Positions 34,298 to 42,789 of a stretch of 64,000 nt of DNA are shown here, piece by piece (the first letter of the stretch is position 1; every line of letters begins with the position of its first letter). The DNA comes from Corynebacterium provencense (GTDB lineage: Bacteria; Actinomycetota; Actinomycetes; Mycobacteriales; Mycobacteriaceae). The notes below the pieces were generated by a model. The model ran no database searches and was not told where the DNA came from. It saw only the letters and a program-made list of their open reading frames with translations. A program made the position numbers and the translations under genes. The DNA lies in assembly GCA_900049755.1 (NCBI GenBank), contig LT160593.1:625226-689225 (forward strand), in the 5' to 3' direction.

Positions 34298-35131
34298 TCA
34301 CGCACCCTGCCACACCGTGTCGAAGGGCGTGTTGGCACTGACCCGGTGCTCGATACCCCGGGTCACCATCTTCTTCGCGGTGTCGACCGCCGTGAGGATG
34401 TCACTGCCCTTGGCGAGTTCCGCGGTCAGCGCGGCGGCCACCGTGCAGCCGGCGCCGGAGACACGCTGTTCACCGATCTTCGGGGCGGTGAAACGGGTGA
34501 TCTCGTGACCGTCCCACAGCACGTCCACGGCGTCCTCGCCGGGAAGCTCGACCCCACCTTTGGCCAGGACGTACGGAACCTTCTCGCCGATACGTTTCGC
34601 TGCTTCGGCGAGCTCGTCGACCGTGTCGATGTGGTCCATGCCGGACAGACTCGTCGCCTCGAAGACGTTGGGGGTGACCACGGTGGCCAGCGGGAGGATC
34701 TTCTCCTTGAGCGCATTGTCGGTGTCCAGCGCGGCACCGGGCTCCTGTCCCTTGCAGATCAGCACCGGGTCGAGCACCAGGTTCTTCCAGTCCCTCCCGG
34801 CGAGCTTCTCGGCGACGACGTCGATCGTCGCCGGAGTGCCCAGCATGCCGACCTTGGCGGTGTTCATCCGCTCGGGGGAGTGTGCTGCCAGAGCGGCCTC
34901 GAACTGCTCGGCGATGATCACGGGGTCGACCGGATGGAACCGGTGCGCCCAGCCGTCGGCGGGGTTGAAGGCGACGATGCAGGACAGGGCTCCGACACCG
35001 TACACCCCCAGCTGCTGGAAAGTCTTCAGGTCCACCTGGAAACCGGCGCCGCCGGTGGCCTCGGACCCGGCGACGACGAAAGCGATCGGGGGAGTGGCAC
35101 CTGACCCGGTGCCGGTCACGGAATTTGTCAT
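34298..35131 (-). CDS. Pyridoxine/HMP kinase (PdxK-ThiD family)
   Basis: A 277-residue ribokinase-fold kinase. Markers are FVVAGSEATGGAGFQVDLKTFQQLGVYG, AKVGMLGTPATIDVV, VLDPVLICKGQE, VVTPNVFEATSLSGM, YVLAKGGVEL and the anion hole SGAGCTVAAALTAELAKG. The ending VTRGIEHRVSANTPFDTVWQG is the pattern of the pyridoxine/pyridoxal kinase branch that evolved from ThiD. With a riboswitch-controlled ThiD elsewhere in the window and no TPP element here, a vitamin B6 kinase is more likely than thiamine synthesis; this is inferred. No ribosome-binding site precedes the ATG, so the message may be leaderless. Confidence 0.83.
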   Translation of the reverse strand: MTNSVTGTGSGATPPIAFVVAGSEATGGAGFQVDLKTFQQLGVYGVGALSCIVAFNPADGWAHRFHPVDPVIIAEQFEAALAAHSPERMNTAKVGMLGTPATIDVVAEKLAGRDWKNLVLDPVLICKGQEPGAALDTDNALKEKILPLATVVTPNVFEATSLSGMDHIDTVDELAEAAKRIGEKVPYVLAKGGVELPGEDAVDVLWDGHEITRFTAPKIGEQRVSGAGCTVAAALTAELAKGSDILTAVDTAKKMVTRGIEHRVSANTPFDTVWQGA

Positions 35132-35232
35132 AGGGCAATTCTAGAGCAGTTCCTCGACGCATCCGGAGGTCCCCCCGGACTGTCCGGGAGCCCACTCGAC
35201 AACGGCAGCGCGTGGGCGGAGTGTGACACCGC

Positions 35233-36006
35233 TCAGACCAGCCCGTGCAGGACCGCGAAAGGATCATCTCCCGGGTCCCGGTGGACCTCCAGTTCAATGT
35301 CCGCGGCCACGCTGTCGGCCACCTGCAGTCCCTCCCGGTCTGCGATGAGGGCGTGCGCCATATCCGTTCCGGCGGCGACACCGGAGGACGTCCACAGGTT
35401 CCCGTCGGCCACCCACCGCGCCCGCGCGACCCAGTCGACCCGACCGGTCAGCTCCCCACCCTGTCTGATGCCCTGGGACGTCACCCAGTCCCATGCGCGC
35501 TTGTTCGAGGTCGCGCGGCGGCCCTCCAGAAGACCTGCGGCGGCGAGAAGGGCGGAACCGGTGCACACCGACGCGACCGTCCCCGCCCGGGACGCCGTCG
35601 TACGCAGCAGGTCGAGGAAACCGGCGTCCCCGACCAGTCGCCGGGTCCCCGGCCCGCCCGGCACAAGAAGAATGTCGGTCGTCTCCCCGTCGGCGGTGAG
35701 ATCGGACAACCCCGACTCCGTGGTCACCGTGACACCCTGGGCCGCTCGCACGGGAACTCCGGCGACAGGTCCGAGGAAACGGACCGTCCACCCCGGAACG
35801 TGCGAGAACAGTTCGACCGGCCCGAAGACATCGAGGACCTCGAAGCCGTCGAACAGGACGACGGACACCGTCTGCGCCGTCACCGCCGAACCACCGCACA
35901 CCCGGAGGCAGAGGCGCGGACAGCGGCGGAAACAGGGACAGGGACAGGCACAGTCGTCGTGCCCACACCGCCGGCACACGGACAGCCGGTCGTGGAGGGG
36001 GGACAT
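35233..36006 (-). CDS. DJ-1/PfpI family protein with Cys-rich N-terminal extension
   Basis: A 257-residue protein whose last ~215 residues are a class-I glutamine-amidotransferase-like domain of the DJ-1/PfpI group (VVLFDGFEVLDVFGPVELF). The nucleophile Cys is in TVASVCTGSALLAAAGLLEGRRATSNKRAW and the acid in the FDGFEVLD loop; isonitrile-hydratase-like enzymes share this layout. The first ~41 residues hold nine Cys (positions 11 to 37) and many Arg, unlike the family. GGAAG just before the ATG favours this long start; a GTG at 35883 would give a normal-length protein but lacks a ribosome-binding site. The Cys-rich part could be a metal site or a by-product of hexamer repeats in the DNA. Confidence 0.8.
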   Translation of the reverse strand: MSPLHDRLSVCRRCGHDDCACPCPCFRRCPRLCLRVCGGSAVTAQTVSVVLFDGFEVLDVFGPVELFSHVPGWTVRFLGPVAGVPVRAAQGVTVTTESGLSDLTADGETTDILLVPGGPGTRRLVGDAGFLDLLRTTASRAGTVASVCTGSALLAAAGLLEGRRATSNKRAWDWVTSQGIRQGGELTGRVDWVARARWVADGNLWTSSGVAAGTDMAHALIADREGLQVADSVAADIELEVHRDPGDDPFAVLHGLV

Positions 36007-36097
36007 GCTCTTCCGGACATCATGGGGCCCACCATACGACCGTCCGGAACATTCCGGCGCCGGTGCAGGGCACCGGCACCGCTAAACTCGCCTCCCG

Positions 36098-37477
36098 CTA
36101 CTGCCGGTAGGACGCCAGGAAGTTGCCGAAGCGTTCCATCGCCGTGGCGAGGACCTGTTCCTCCGGCAACAGGACTATCCGGAGATGGTCCGGGGCAGGC
36201 CAGTTGAAGCCCGTTCCGTGGACCAGCAGGATGTGCTCCTGCTCCAGAAGGTCCAGCACCAGACGCTCGTCGTCCCGGATCTCGTGGACCTCCGGGTCGA
36301 GCCGGGGGAAGGCGTACAACGCACCGCCCGGTGTCACACAGCTCACCCCGTCCATGCCGTCCAGTGCCGCAGTCACGGTGTCACGTTGCCGACGCAGGCG
36401 TCCTCCCGGTGCGGTCAGTGCGGTCACGGACATGTCGGCGTCCTGCCCGGTGCCGGCACCGCCCAGTGCCGCGATGACGGCCTGCTGCCCGGGGACGTTG
36501 GGGCACAGACGGGTCGACGCCATGAGATTCAGACCGTGGAGGAAATCGGAGGCGTGGTCTGTCGGACCGGTGACCACCAGCCAGCCGGCGCGGTACCCTG
36601 CCAGTCTGCTGGACTTCGACAGACCGGAGTAGCTCAGGGTCAGAAGATCCGGGGCGACCGCGGCAAGGCTGGTGTGGCCCGACGACGGTCCTGCGACGGT
36701 GGCTGTTCCGGTGGCGTCCCCGTAGATGATCGCGTCGTAGATCTCGTCGACGAGGAGGGTGAGTCCGTGGCGGCGCGCGATGTCGGCGATTCCGCGCAGG
36801 ATGTGCGGCGGGTAGACCGCCCCGGTCGGATTGTTCGGGTTGATCACCACCACTGCGGTGGTCCGTTCGGTGACCCGGGCCTCCATGTCGGAGAGGTCCG
36901 GATTCCAGGCGTCCTGTTCGTCGCACCGGTAGTGCACAGGAGTTCCCCCGGCGAGGGTGACCATCGCCGTCCACAGCGGATAGTCCGGGGACGGGACGAG
37001 CACCTCGTCGCCGTCGTCGACCAGTGCCTGACAGGTCATGGTGATCAGCTCGGACACACCGTTTCCGAGGAAGACCCTGTCACGGGTCAGCGAGGGGAAA
37101 CCGGGAACAGCGGAGTACCGGCCTATGACGGCGTCGAGCGCCTCAGGCAGACCGTGGGAGGCGGAGTAGCCGTGTGAGATGTCGAGGGTCCGCGCCATGC
37201 CGGCCACGATGCCGGGTGGTGCCGCGAAGCCGAAGGGCTGCGGATTGCCGATGTTGAGTCTGAGGATCTCGACACCGTCACGCTCCAGTTCGGCGGCCCG
37301 GTCGGCGACCGGCCCCCGGATCTCGTAGAGCACGTTGCGGAGCTTCGACGACTGTCTGACGGTTCTGACGGTCCGGCCGGTACGGGAGGCACGGGAGGTA
37401 CGGGAGGTACGGACGCCGGAGGGTGCGGAACCTGCGGGGACTGGGTGGACCGGGTGGACTTTCCGGGGGGAATGCAC
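36098..37477 (-). CDS. Pyridoxal-phosphate aminotransferase, class I/II (AlaT-like)
   Basis: A 459-residue fold-type I aminotransferase close to AlaT/AspC-like enzymes of actinobacteria. The core begins RNVLYEIRGPVADRAAELERDG; the PLP-binding lysine is in LSYSGLSKSSRLAGYRAGW. NPNNPTGAVYPP, the LVDEIYDAI acid and the C-terminal HGTGFNWPAPDHLRIVLLP with the carboxylate-binding Arg are all intact. The first ~40 residues are low-complexity (Ser/Arg/Thr) and arise from short DNA repeats. AAAGG six bases upstream supports the GTG. Transamination of alanine with 2-oxoglutarate or a branched-chain keto acid is the likely reaction. Confidence 0.88.
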   Translation of the reverse strand: MHSPRKVHPVHPVPAGSAPSGVRTSRTSRASRTGRTVRTVRQSSKLRNVLYEIRGPVADRAAELERDGVEILRLNIGNPQPFGFAAPPGIVAGMARTLDISHGYSASHGLPEALDAVIGRYSAVPGFPSLTRDRVFLGNGVSELITMTCQALVDDGDEVLVPSPDYPLWTAMVTLAGGTPVHYRCDEQDAWNPDLSDMEARVTERTTAVVVINPNNPTGAVYPPHILRGIADIARRHGLTLLVDEIYDAIIYGDATGTATVAGPSSGHTSLAAVAPDLLTLSYSGLSKSSRLAGYRAGWLVVTGPTDHASDFLHGLNLMASTRLCPNVPGQQAVIAALGGAGTGQDADMSVTALTAPGGRLRRQRDTVTAALDGMDGVSCVTPGGALYAFPRLDPEVHEIRDDERLVLDLLEQEHILLVHGTGFNWPAPDHLRIVLLPEEQVLATAMERFGNFLASYRQ

Positions 37478-37499
37478 GGGGAACCTTTCGGTGGAGACA

Positions 37500-37543
37500 G
37501 GGGGGGGAGACAGGGGGAGATAAGGGGAGATAGGGGGAGGAGC
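37500..37543 (+). repeat. G-rich tract with four runs of four or more Gs
   Basis: The plus strand has four G-runs (8, 5, 4 and 5 Gs) separated by 5-6 bases in the 111-base gap between the EamA stop and the aminotransferase start. The spacing fits a potential G-quadruplex. Being on the template strand for the aminotransferase gene, it could affect transcription, but that is inference. Confidence 0.5.
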
Positions 37544-37588
37544 ATTTCAGCGCTCATCTGCTTCCGGACATCTGTTTCCGGGAGCATC

Positions 37589-38545
37589 TCAGGAGCGGGA
37601 GCGAACGGCCGTGGCGGCGCAGACGATGACACCGGCACCGGCGAGGACGGTGGCCGCCGACACCGGCTCCCCGAGCATCAGGACGGCCCAGGCGATACTG
37701 AGCACCGGCTGGACCAGCTGGATCTGGCTCACCTGCACCATCGGCCCGTACGCGAGCCCCCGGTACCAGGCGAAGAAACCGAGGAACATGCTCACCACAC
37801 TGAGATAGGCGAGGGACGCCCAGGCCGGGCCGTCCACCACGGACCAGTCGGCGGGCCGGGACAGCACGGCACACAGGGTCGTCAACGGCAGGGCCAGGAC
37901 CAGGGCCCGGCAGATCGTCTGCCAGGAGCCGATCTCCCGGGACAGCAGACCGCCTTCGGCGTACCCGATCCCGCCTGCCACCACGGCGAGAAGCAGCAGA
38001 AGATCCCCTGTGGCGACACCACCGGTCCCGCCGTGCAGGACCCCGGCCGTCACCGCGACCACGGCACCGCACAGTGCGGCGGCCCAGAACCGGAGGCCCG
38101 GCCGTTCACCGGTCCTCAGGACGGTGATCACCGCCGTCGCCGCGGGAAGCAACGCGACAGTCACTGCACCGTGCGAGGCCGGCAGATCCTGAAGAGCGAA
38201 GGAGGTGCAGACAGGGAATCCGACCACGACGCCGCCGGCGACCAGGAACAGACGACGCCACTGGGATCCGGTCAGCCTGCCACGCAGCTGCCCGGCCGCG
38301 CCGAGCACGAGAACGGCGAGAACTCCGGCGACCACCGCCCTCCCCGTCCCGACGAAGACAGGGGAGAGCCCGCCTGTCACGGCGATGCGGGTGAAAGGAA
38401 CCGTGAACGAGAAGGCGACGACTCCCAGTAAGCCCCACAGCACACCGGGGGACAGCTGTCCCGGCGGAGCTGCACCGTCGACCCCCGGCGACTCAGTCGA
38501 TAGCAGTTTCGGAACACGCGCAATAGCGCTATTATCATTCTTCAT
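37589..38545 (-). CDS. EamA-family drug/metabolite transporter
   Basis: A 318-residue, ten-helix DMT transporter with two EamA repeats. Examples of its segments are VLWGLLGVVAFSFTVPFTRIAV, GTGRAVVAGVLAVLVLG, the repeat-end LGEPVSAATVLAGAGVIVCAA and the mid helix LYLSVVSMFLGFFAWYRGLAYG. Such proteins often export amino acids or their derivatives. The ATG used overlaps the start codon of the divergent MocR gene, and no ribosome-binding site is seen, so the true start may lie a little downstream. The regulator next door probably controls it. Confidence 0.85.
   Translation of the reverse strand: MKNDNSAIARVPKLLSTESPGVDGAAPPGQLSPGVLWGLLGVVAFSFTVPFTRIAVTGGLSPVFVGTGRAVVAGVLAVLVLGAAGQLRGRLTGSQWRRLFLVAGGVVVGFPVCTSFALQDLPASHGAVTVALLPAATAVITVLRTGERPGLRFWAAALCGAVVAVTAGVLHGGTGGVATGDLLLLLAVVAGGIGYAEGGLLSREIGSWQTICRALVLALPLTTLCAVLSRPADWSVVDGPAWASLAYLSVVSMFLGFFAWYRGLAYGPMVQVSQIQLVQPVLSIAWAVLMLGEPVSAATVLAGAGVIVCAATAVRSRS
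38522..38533. promoter_or_regulatory. Palindrome AATAGCGCTATT at the MocR/EamA divergent starts
   Basis: A perfect 12-bp palindrome lies 11 bases before the MocR start codon. It overlaps TATTAT (38530-38535), a good -10 for a leaderless mocR transcript. A dimeric GntR-type protein could bind here to control both genes; that role is inferred from position and symmetry. Confidence 0.5.
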
Positions 38546-39968
38546 GTCTGACAGTAGCAGTTCGAGGCTGGCAGCGGAACTCCGAACCTGGGTGGCGGAC
38601 CGCGCGCCGGGAACCCGGCTGCCGTCCACCCGAACCCTCGCCCGGGACCACCGGGTCGGACCCGTCACCGTCCAGGAGGCGCTCAGAACCCTCGGCGCCG
38701 AAGGCCTCATCGAGACCCGCCCCGGGTCCGGCACCTTCGTCGCCAACGCACACAGGGCACGCAGGGTCCGGCCCACCGACTACTCCTGGCAGGTCGGAGC
38801 ACTGGGAGAGGTCACCGGCCGCTCCGCCGCAACCGCCGGTGTCCTGCGGCCCACCCCGGTGGACGCCGTGGCACTGCACAACGGATTCCCAGACCCCGAC
38901 CTGCTGCCCGTCACAGCGGTCAGGCAGGCACTGGTGAGAGCGGCCCGCTCCCAGGCGGCGGTCGGCACCGCGCCCCGGGCAGGTCTCCAGGAGCTGCGCG
39001 GCTGGTTCGCCCAGGAACTCGCCGACAGCACACCGCCGGGCGTCACCCCGGTCACCGCCACCGACGTCACCGTGCTGCCCGGCACCCAGGCCGGCCTCTC
39101 CGCGATCTTCCGTGCCGTCGCCGGGGCCGGGGAACCGGTCGTCTTCGAATCACCCACCTACTGGGGTGCCGTCCTCGCGGCAGGACAGGCAGGGGTGCGG
39201 TGCGTCCCCCTGCCCGGAGGAGCGGACGGGCCCGACCCCACCGAACTTGACCGCATCCTCACCCGGACCGGTGCCAGGCTCTTCTACGCCCAGCCCCGGT
39301 TCGCCAACCCTACGGGAGTGGTCTGGAGCCCCGGAGTGCGTCAGGGCGTCCTCGAAACCCTGGCACGGCACTCCGCCTTCCTCGTCGAAGACGACTGGGC
39401 CAGGGACTTCCCGGTCGATGCCGCCGAGAGCAACGACCCCCGGCCCCCGCTGGCCTCCACCGACGACTCCGGACGGGTGATCTACCTCCGGTCCCTCACC
39501 AAGTCCCTGTCACCGGCACTGCGGGTGGGAGCTGTCATCGCCCGCGGCCCCGTCCGCGAACGCATACTCGGCAACGTCGGAGCATCGGCCATGTACGTCT
39601 CACCTGTCCTGCAGGCCGCGGCCCTCGACGTCCTCGGTACCCCTGCCTGGCGCAGTCACCGCAGGTCCCTGCCCGAACGACTGGCCTACCGGCGCGACCT
39701 GCTGGTGACCGCCGTACGCTCCCGGCTGCCCGGGGCCGTACTCGACCGGGTGCCGTCCGGAGGACTGAACCTGTGGGTCAGACTGCCCGACACCACCGAC
39801 CTCGGCAGGCTCGTCGCAGACTGTGAGGCCCGGGGGGTGATGGTCGCCAGCGGTGACGACCTCTTCCCCGCAGAGCCCACAGGCAGGTACCTGCGGCTCA
39901 ACTTCGCCGGCCCCGAACCCGGACGCTACGACGAGGCGGTAGGGGTCATCGCGGACTGCCTCCGGTGA
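38544..39968 (+). CDS. MocR-type regulator (GntR helix-turn-helix fused to an aminotransferase domain)
   Basis: A 474-residue MocR/PdxR-subfamily transcription factor. Residues 1-75 are a GntR winged helix-turn-helix (AAELRTWVADRAPGTRLPSTRTLARDHRVGPVTVQEALRTLGAEGLIETRPGSGTFV). The rest is a fold-type I aminotransferase domain whose PLP-binding lysine is in YLRSLTKSLSPALRVG, with LVEDDWARDF before it. These proteins sense PLP or an amino compound and often control a divergent transporter or enzyme, here the EamA gene, whose start codon overlaps this one. The ATG appears leaderless. Confidence 0.92.
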   Translation: MSDSSSSRLAAELRTWVADRAPGTRLPSTRTLARDHRVGPVTVQEALRTLGAEGLIETRPGSGTFVANAHRARRVRPTDYSWQVGALGEVTGRSAATAGVLRPTPVDAVALHNGFPDPDLLPVTAVRQALVRAARSQAAVGTAPRAGLQELRGWFAQELADSTPPGVTPVTATDVTVLPGTQAGLSAIFRAVAGAGEPVVFESPTYWGAVLAAGQAGVRCVPLPGGADGPDPTELDRILTRTGARLFYAQPRFANPTGVVWSPGVRQGVLETLARHSAFLVEDDWARDFPVDAAESNDPRPPLASTDDSGRVIYLRSLTKSLSPALRVGAVIARGPVRERILGNVGASAMYVSPVLQAAALDVLGTPAWRSHRRSLPERLAYRRDLLVTAVRSRLPGAVLDRVPSGGLNLWVRLPDTTDLGRLVADCEARGVMVASGDDLFPAEPTGRYLRLNFAGPEPGRYDEAVGVIADCLR

Positions 39969-39975
39969 CGGAAGT

Positions 39976-40854
39976 TCAGCCGAGTACCGATTCGATGACC
40001 CGTGCGACCCCGTCGTCGTCGTTGGAGGCGGTGATCCCGTCCGCGGCGTCCTTCACCGGGTCCAGTGCATTGGCCACCGCCACTCCACGGCCCGCCCAGG
40101 ACAGCATCTCGATGTCGTTGAGTCCGTCACCGAAGGCCAGGACCTCCGTGCGGTCCACACCGAAATGACGGCACAGCCTCGACAGACCTCCGGCCTTCGA
40201 CACCCCCGTGGCCATGACCTCCACGAACGGGGCACCTGAGAGTGTCACCACGAAACCTGAACCGTCGAGTTCACCCGCGTCACTGAGCTGCCTGACAGTC
40301 CCGTAGAGTTCAGCCGCGCTGAGCGTGGCATGCCGGAGAACCAGCTTCACCGCCGGTGACGCTGCCAGCTCCCGGTGGGGGACACCGGTCATCGTCGCAG
40401 GATCCCGCCGGTGGTCCACGAAGGACGCCAGGTCGGCGTAGCCCTCCGACGGGACGAAGGTCTCCCCGGCGTCCCTGACGACCGCGTAGCGCACCCCGTC
40501 GACATGCCGGTCCACCGCAGAGATGATCTGCGTGAGCACCGCGGCCGGGATCTCGTCGGCGAAGAGCAGCTGCCGGGTGGTCAGGTGCACCCCGAAAGCA
40601 CCGTTGCTGCACAATGCCCACCCGTCGAAGCCGAGTACCGGCTGCAGGTGGCGCAGTCCCACCGGATTGCGGGCGGTCGCCGGAACCACCCGGATACCGG
40701 CGTCCGCCGCAGCGTCCAGGGCGGCGCGGGTCCGGGCACTGATCCCGCCCCCGCTGGTCAGCAGTGTGCGGTCGAGGTCCGTGGCGATCAGGCGGGGACG
40801 CCACGGGACCGCAGGAGGGGTGACCGTCAGACTTCCTCCGGTGCCTGTGTCCAT
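39976..40854 (-). CDS. HAD-superfamily phosphatase (Cof/IIB type)
   Basis: A 292-residue HAD hydrolase of subfamily IIB. Motif I is LIATDLDRTLL (nucleophile Asp and acid Asp), motif II is in VVPATARNP, the cap domain is in the middle, motif III includes Lys in GVSKAGGLSRL and motif IV is LAFGDGLNDIEMLSWAG. The substrate is a phosphorylated sugar or cofactor and cannot be specified. Two nearly identical AGGACCATG starts lie 15 bases apart; the second is used. It begins 19 bases after the stop of the penicillin-binding lipoprotein gene and is probably co-transcribed. Confidence 0.85.
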   Translation of the reverse strand: MDTGTGGSLTVTPPAVPWRPRLIATDLDRTLLTSGGGISARTRAALDAAADAGIRVVPATARNPVGLRHLQPVLGFDGWALCSNGAFGVHLTTRQLLFADEIPAAVLTQIISAVDRHVDGVRYAVVRDAGETFVPSEGYADLASFVDHRRDPATMTGVPHRELAASPAVKLVLRHATLSAAELYGTVRQLSDAGELDGSGFVVTLSGAPFVEVMATGVSKAGGLSRLCRHFGVDRTEVLAFGDGLNDIEMLSWAGRGVAVANALDPVKDAADGITASNDDDGVARVIESVLG

Positions 40855-40873
40855 GGTCCTGCTGTGCATGGTC

Positions 40874-42676
40874 CTACTGTGCCACGGCCGGTTCACCGGG
40901 GGAACCGGCGGAAGAATCGTCGAGGGCCCCGTCGAGAGCGACGTCGAGGGCCCCGTCGCGCAGCAGGCGGCCGGAGAGCTCCACCGCAGGAAGAGAGGAG
41001 TCCGCGCCGGCGATGAAGGTGCAGAATGCGACGTCACCGACAATGCCCACGAACCATCCGTGGGCCGCCTGCCCGTCCACCTCGGCGGTACCCGTCTTGC
41101 CTCCCAGCCCCGGGATGTCCCGGAGCGACGCCGCGGTCCCGGACTCCACCGTCTCCCGCATCATCGTCTTCAGTTCGTCCACGACAGCAGGGTCGACCGG
41201 ACCAGGGTTCCGGTCCGACGCCGTGCTCTCCCCCTGGACAAGAGAAGGGGTCACCATTGTCCCGCCCGCGGCGACGGACGCCCCGGTCAGCGCCATACCG
41301 AAGGGGGACGCCAGAACCTCGCCCTGCCCGATCGCCGACTCCACCCGGGCCGCACCCTGACCGGTGACCGGTACTGAACCGGTGACCGTGGTCATACCCG
41401 GCGCGGTGAAGTCGACTCCGAGTCCAAGCTGCGCGGCCGTGTCCCTCAGATCCTCCGGGCCGAGATCACGGGAGATCAGGGCCTGGGTGGTGTTGCAGGA
41501 CTGGGCGAAGGCGGTGTGCAGCGGCACCTGCCCCAGGGAGAAGTCGTGGTCGTTGGGGATGGTGCGCCCGTCGACGTCCACGCTCGCAGGACAGTCGACG
41601 ATGTCGTCAGGGCCGACGGTTCCTTTCGACAGGGCTGCCGCCGTCGTCACCGTCTTGAACGTCGACCCCGGAGGGAAGAGGCCGGTGAGGGCGGGCGTGC
41701 CCGTGGCGTCCGCGGCGCCGTTCTGGGCGGCGGCGAGAACCCCGCCCGTGGACACTGACAGTGCGACGACGGACGCCGGGAGTTCCACAGAATTCACGGC
41801 CCGGTTCGCCGCGGCCTGCACTCCGAGGTCCACGGTCGTGTGCACCGGTTCGACCTGCCTGGCGGCCCTGCTGCCGATCACCGGGCCGGGTGAGCCGTCG
41901 GTGTGCGTGACCGCCAGCGTCCACCCCGCGGACTCGTCGAGCTTCCGGGTCCAGTAGTCGGTGAGCCCTCCGTCGAGCGCCGAGGAGGACGCCCTGTCCG
42001 CGAGAAGCCGTCCCTCCTCCCGGGTCGCGGTACCGGGCAGGTCGGTGAGCGCTGCTCCGACCCGGTCGAGATCCTCGGCCCGCAGGGAGAACAGTGCGAC
42101 CGGTGAATCTCCGGCGTCGGCGATCCGGGCCTCGGCGTCGGCGACGTCGAAGTCGGGGATCACGGGGCGGACCGCCTCGGCGACGCGGGTGATGTCCGCC
42201 TCCCTCGTCGCGGTGACGACGGTCACCGGTGTCCAGGTCATCTGGACGGTGTTCCTCCGGTCGAGGATCTGAAGACCGTAGTTCCGGTCGTCGGAGTAAC
42301 TGACGGTGGCGTCGGGGGAGAGGCCGTCGGCGAATATCGCCGGACTCCAGGTCACTGTGCCTTCACCACCGGTGGTCAGCGTGCCCGTGGACGTGGTCTC
42401 GTCGCCGTCCGGGACGGTCCAGGTCACCGTGGAGGTGTCATCCTCGGACTCCAGGTGCAGGCCGGTGTCACCGATGTTGTCGTCAAGGTCGCTGAGCCAG
42501 GCCTGCGCCGCAGCGGGATCCGAGGTCTGCGCCGCGGCGTCCTCCCAGTTACCGTCGTTGACCGCCGAGATGAACTTGTCGGAGGGGGAGTCCGACCACG
42601 GCATCGCGCACCCGGAAAGCACGAGAACAGGGACAGCGACAGCGGAGGCGGTGGCCAGGACCGTGGTTGTCTTCAT
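40874..42676 (-). CDS. Penicillin-binding lipoprotein (class B, MecA-like N-terminus)
   Basis: A 600-residue exported transpeptidase resembling the M. tuberculosis Rv2864c-type penicillin-binding lipoprotein, which is the same length. The signal peptide ends in a lipobox with Cys23 (VLVLSGCAMP). An NTF2-like MecA_N domain (DKFISAVNDGNWEDAAAQTSD) and a middle domain (VTVVTATREADITRVAEAVRP) precede the transpeptidase. That domain keeps SxxK in GSTFKTV, SxN in QSCNTT and KTG in GGKTGTAEVDG. It would cross-link peptidoglycan at the cell surface. No ribosome-binding site is clear. The HAD gene follows on the same strand. Confidence 0.93.
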   Translation of the reverse strand: MKTTTVLATASAVAVPVLVLSGCAMPWSDSPSDKFISAVNDGNWEDAAAQTSDPAAAQAWLSDLDDNIGDTGLHLESEDDTSTVTWTVPDGDETTSTGTLTTGGEGTVTWSPAIFADGLSPDATVSYSDDRNYGLQILDRRNTVQMTWTPVTVVTATREADITRVAEAVRPVIPDFDVADAEARIADAGDSPVALFSLRAEDLDRVGAALTDLPGTATREEGRLLADRASSSALDGGLTDYWTRKLDESAGWTLAVTHTDGSPGPVIGSRAARQVEPVHTTVDLGVQAAANRAVNSVELPASVVALSVSTGGVLAAAQNGAADATGTPALTGLFPPGSTFKTVTTAAALSKGTVGPDDIVDCPASVDVDGRTIPNDHDFSLGQVPLHTAFAQSCNTTQALISRDLGPEDLRDTAAQLGLGVDFTAPGMTTVTGSVPVTGQGAARVESAIGQGEVLASPFGMALTGASVAAGGTMVTPSLVQGESTASDRNPGPVDPAVVDELKTMMRETVESGTAASLRDIPGLGGKTGTAEVDGQAAHGWFVGIVGDVAFCTFIAGADSSLPAVELSGRLLRDGALDVALDGALDDSSAGSPGEPAVAQ

Positions 42677-42789
42677 CGGACCAGTAGACCGTGCCCGGCC
42701 GACAGTTGCAAGGCGGCCTGCCGCCGGGACAACGCGAGTTCGTGTACTTTCGTCGACGACACTGACATTACCTCCGAAAGGACCGGGCG

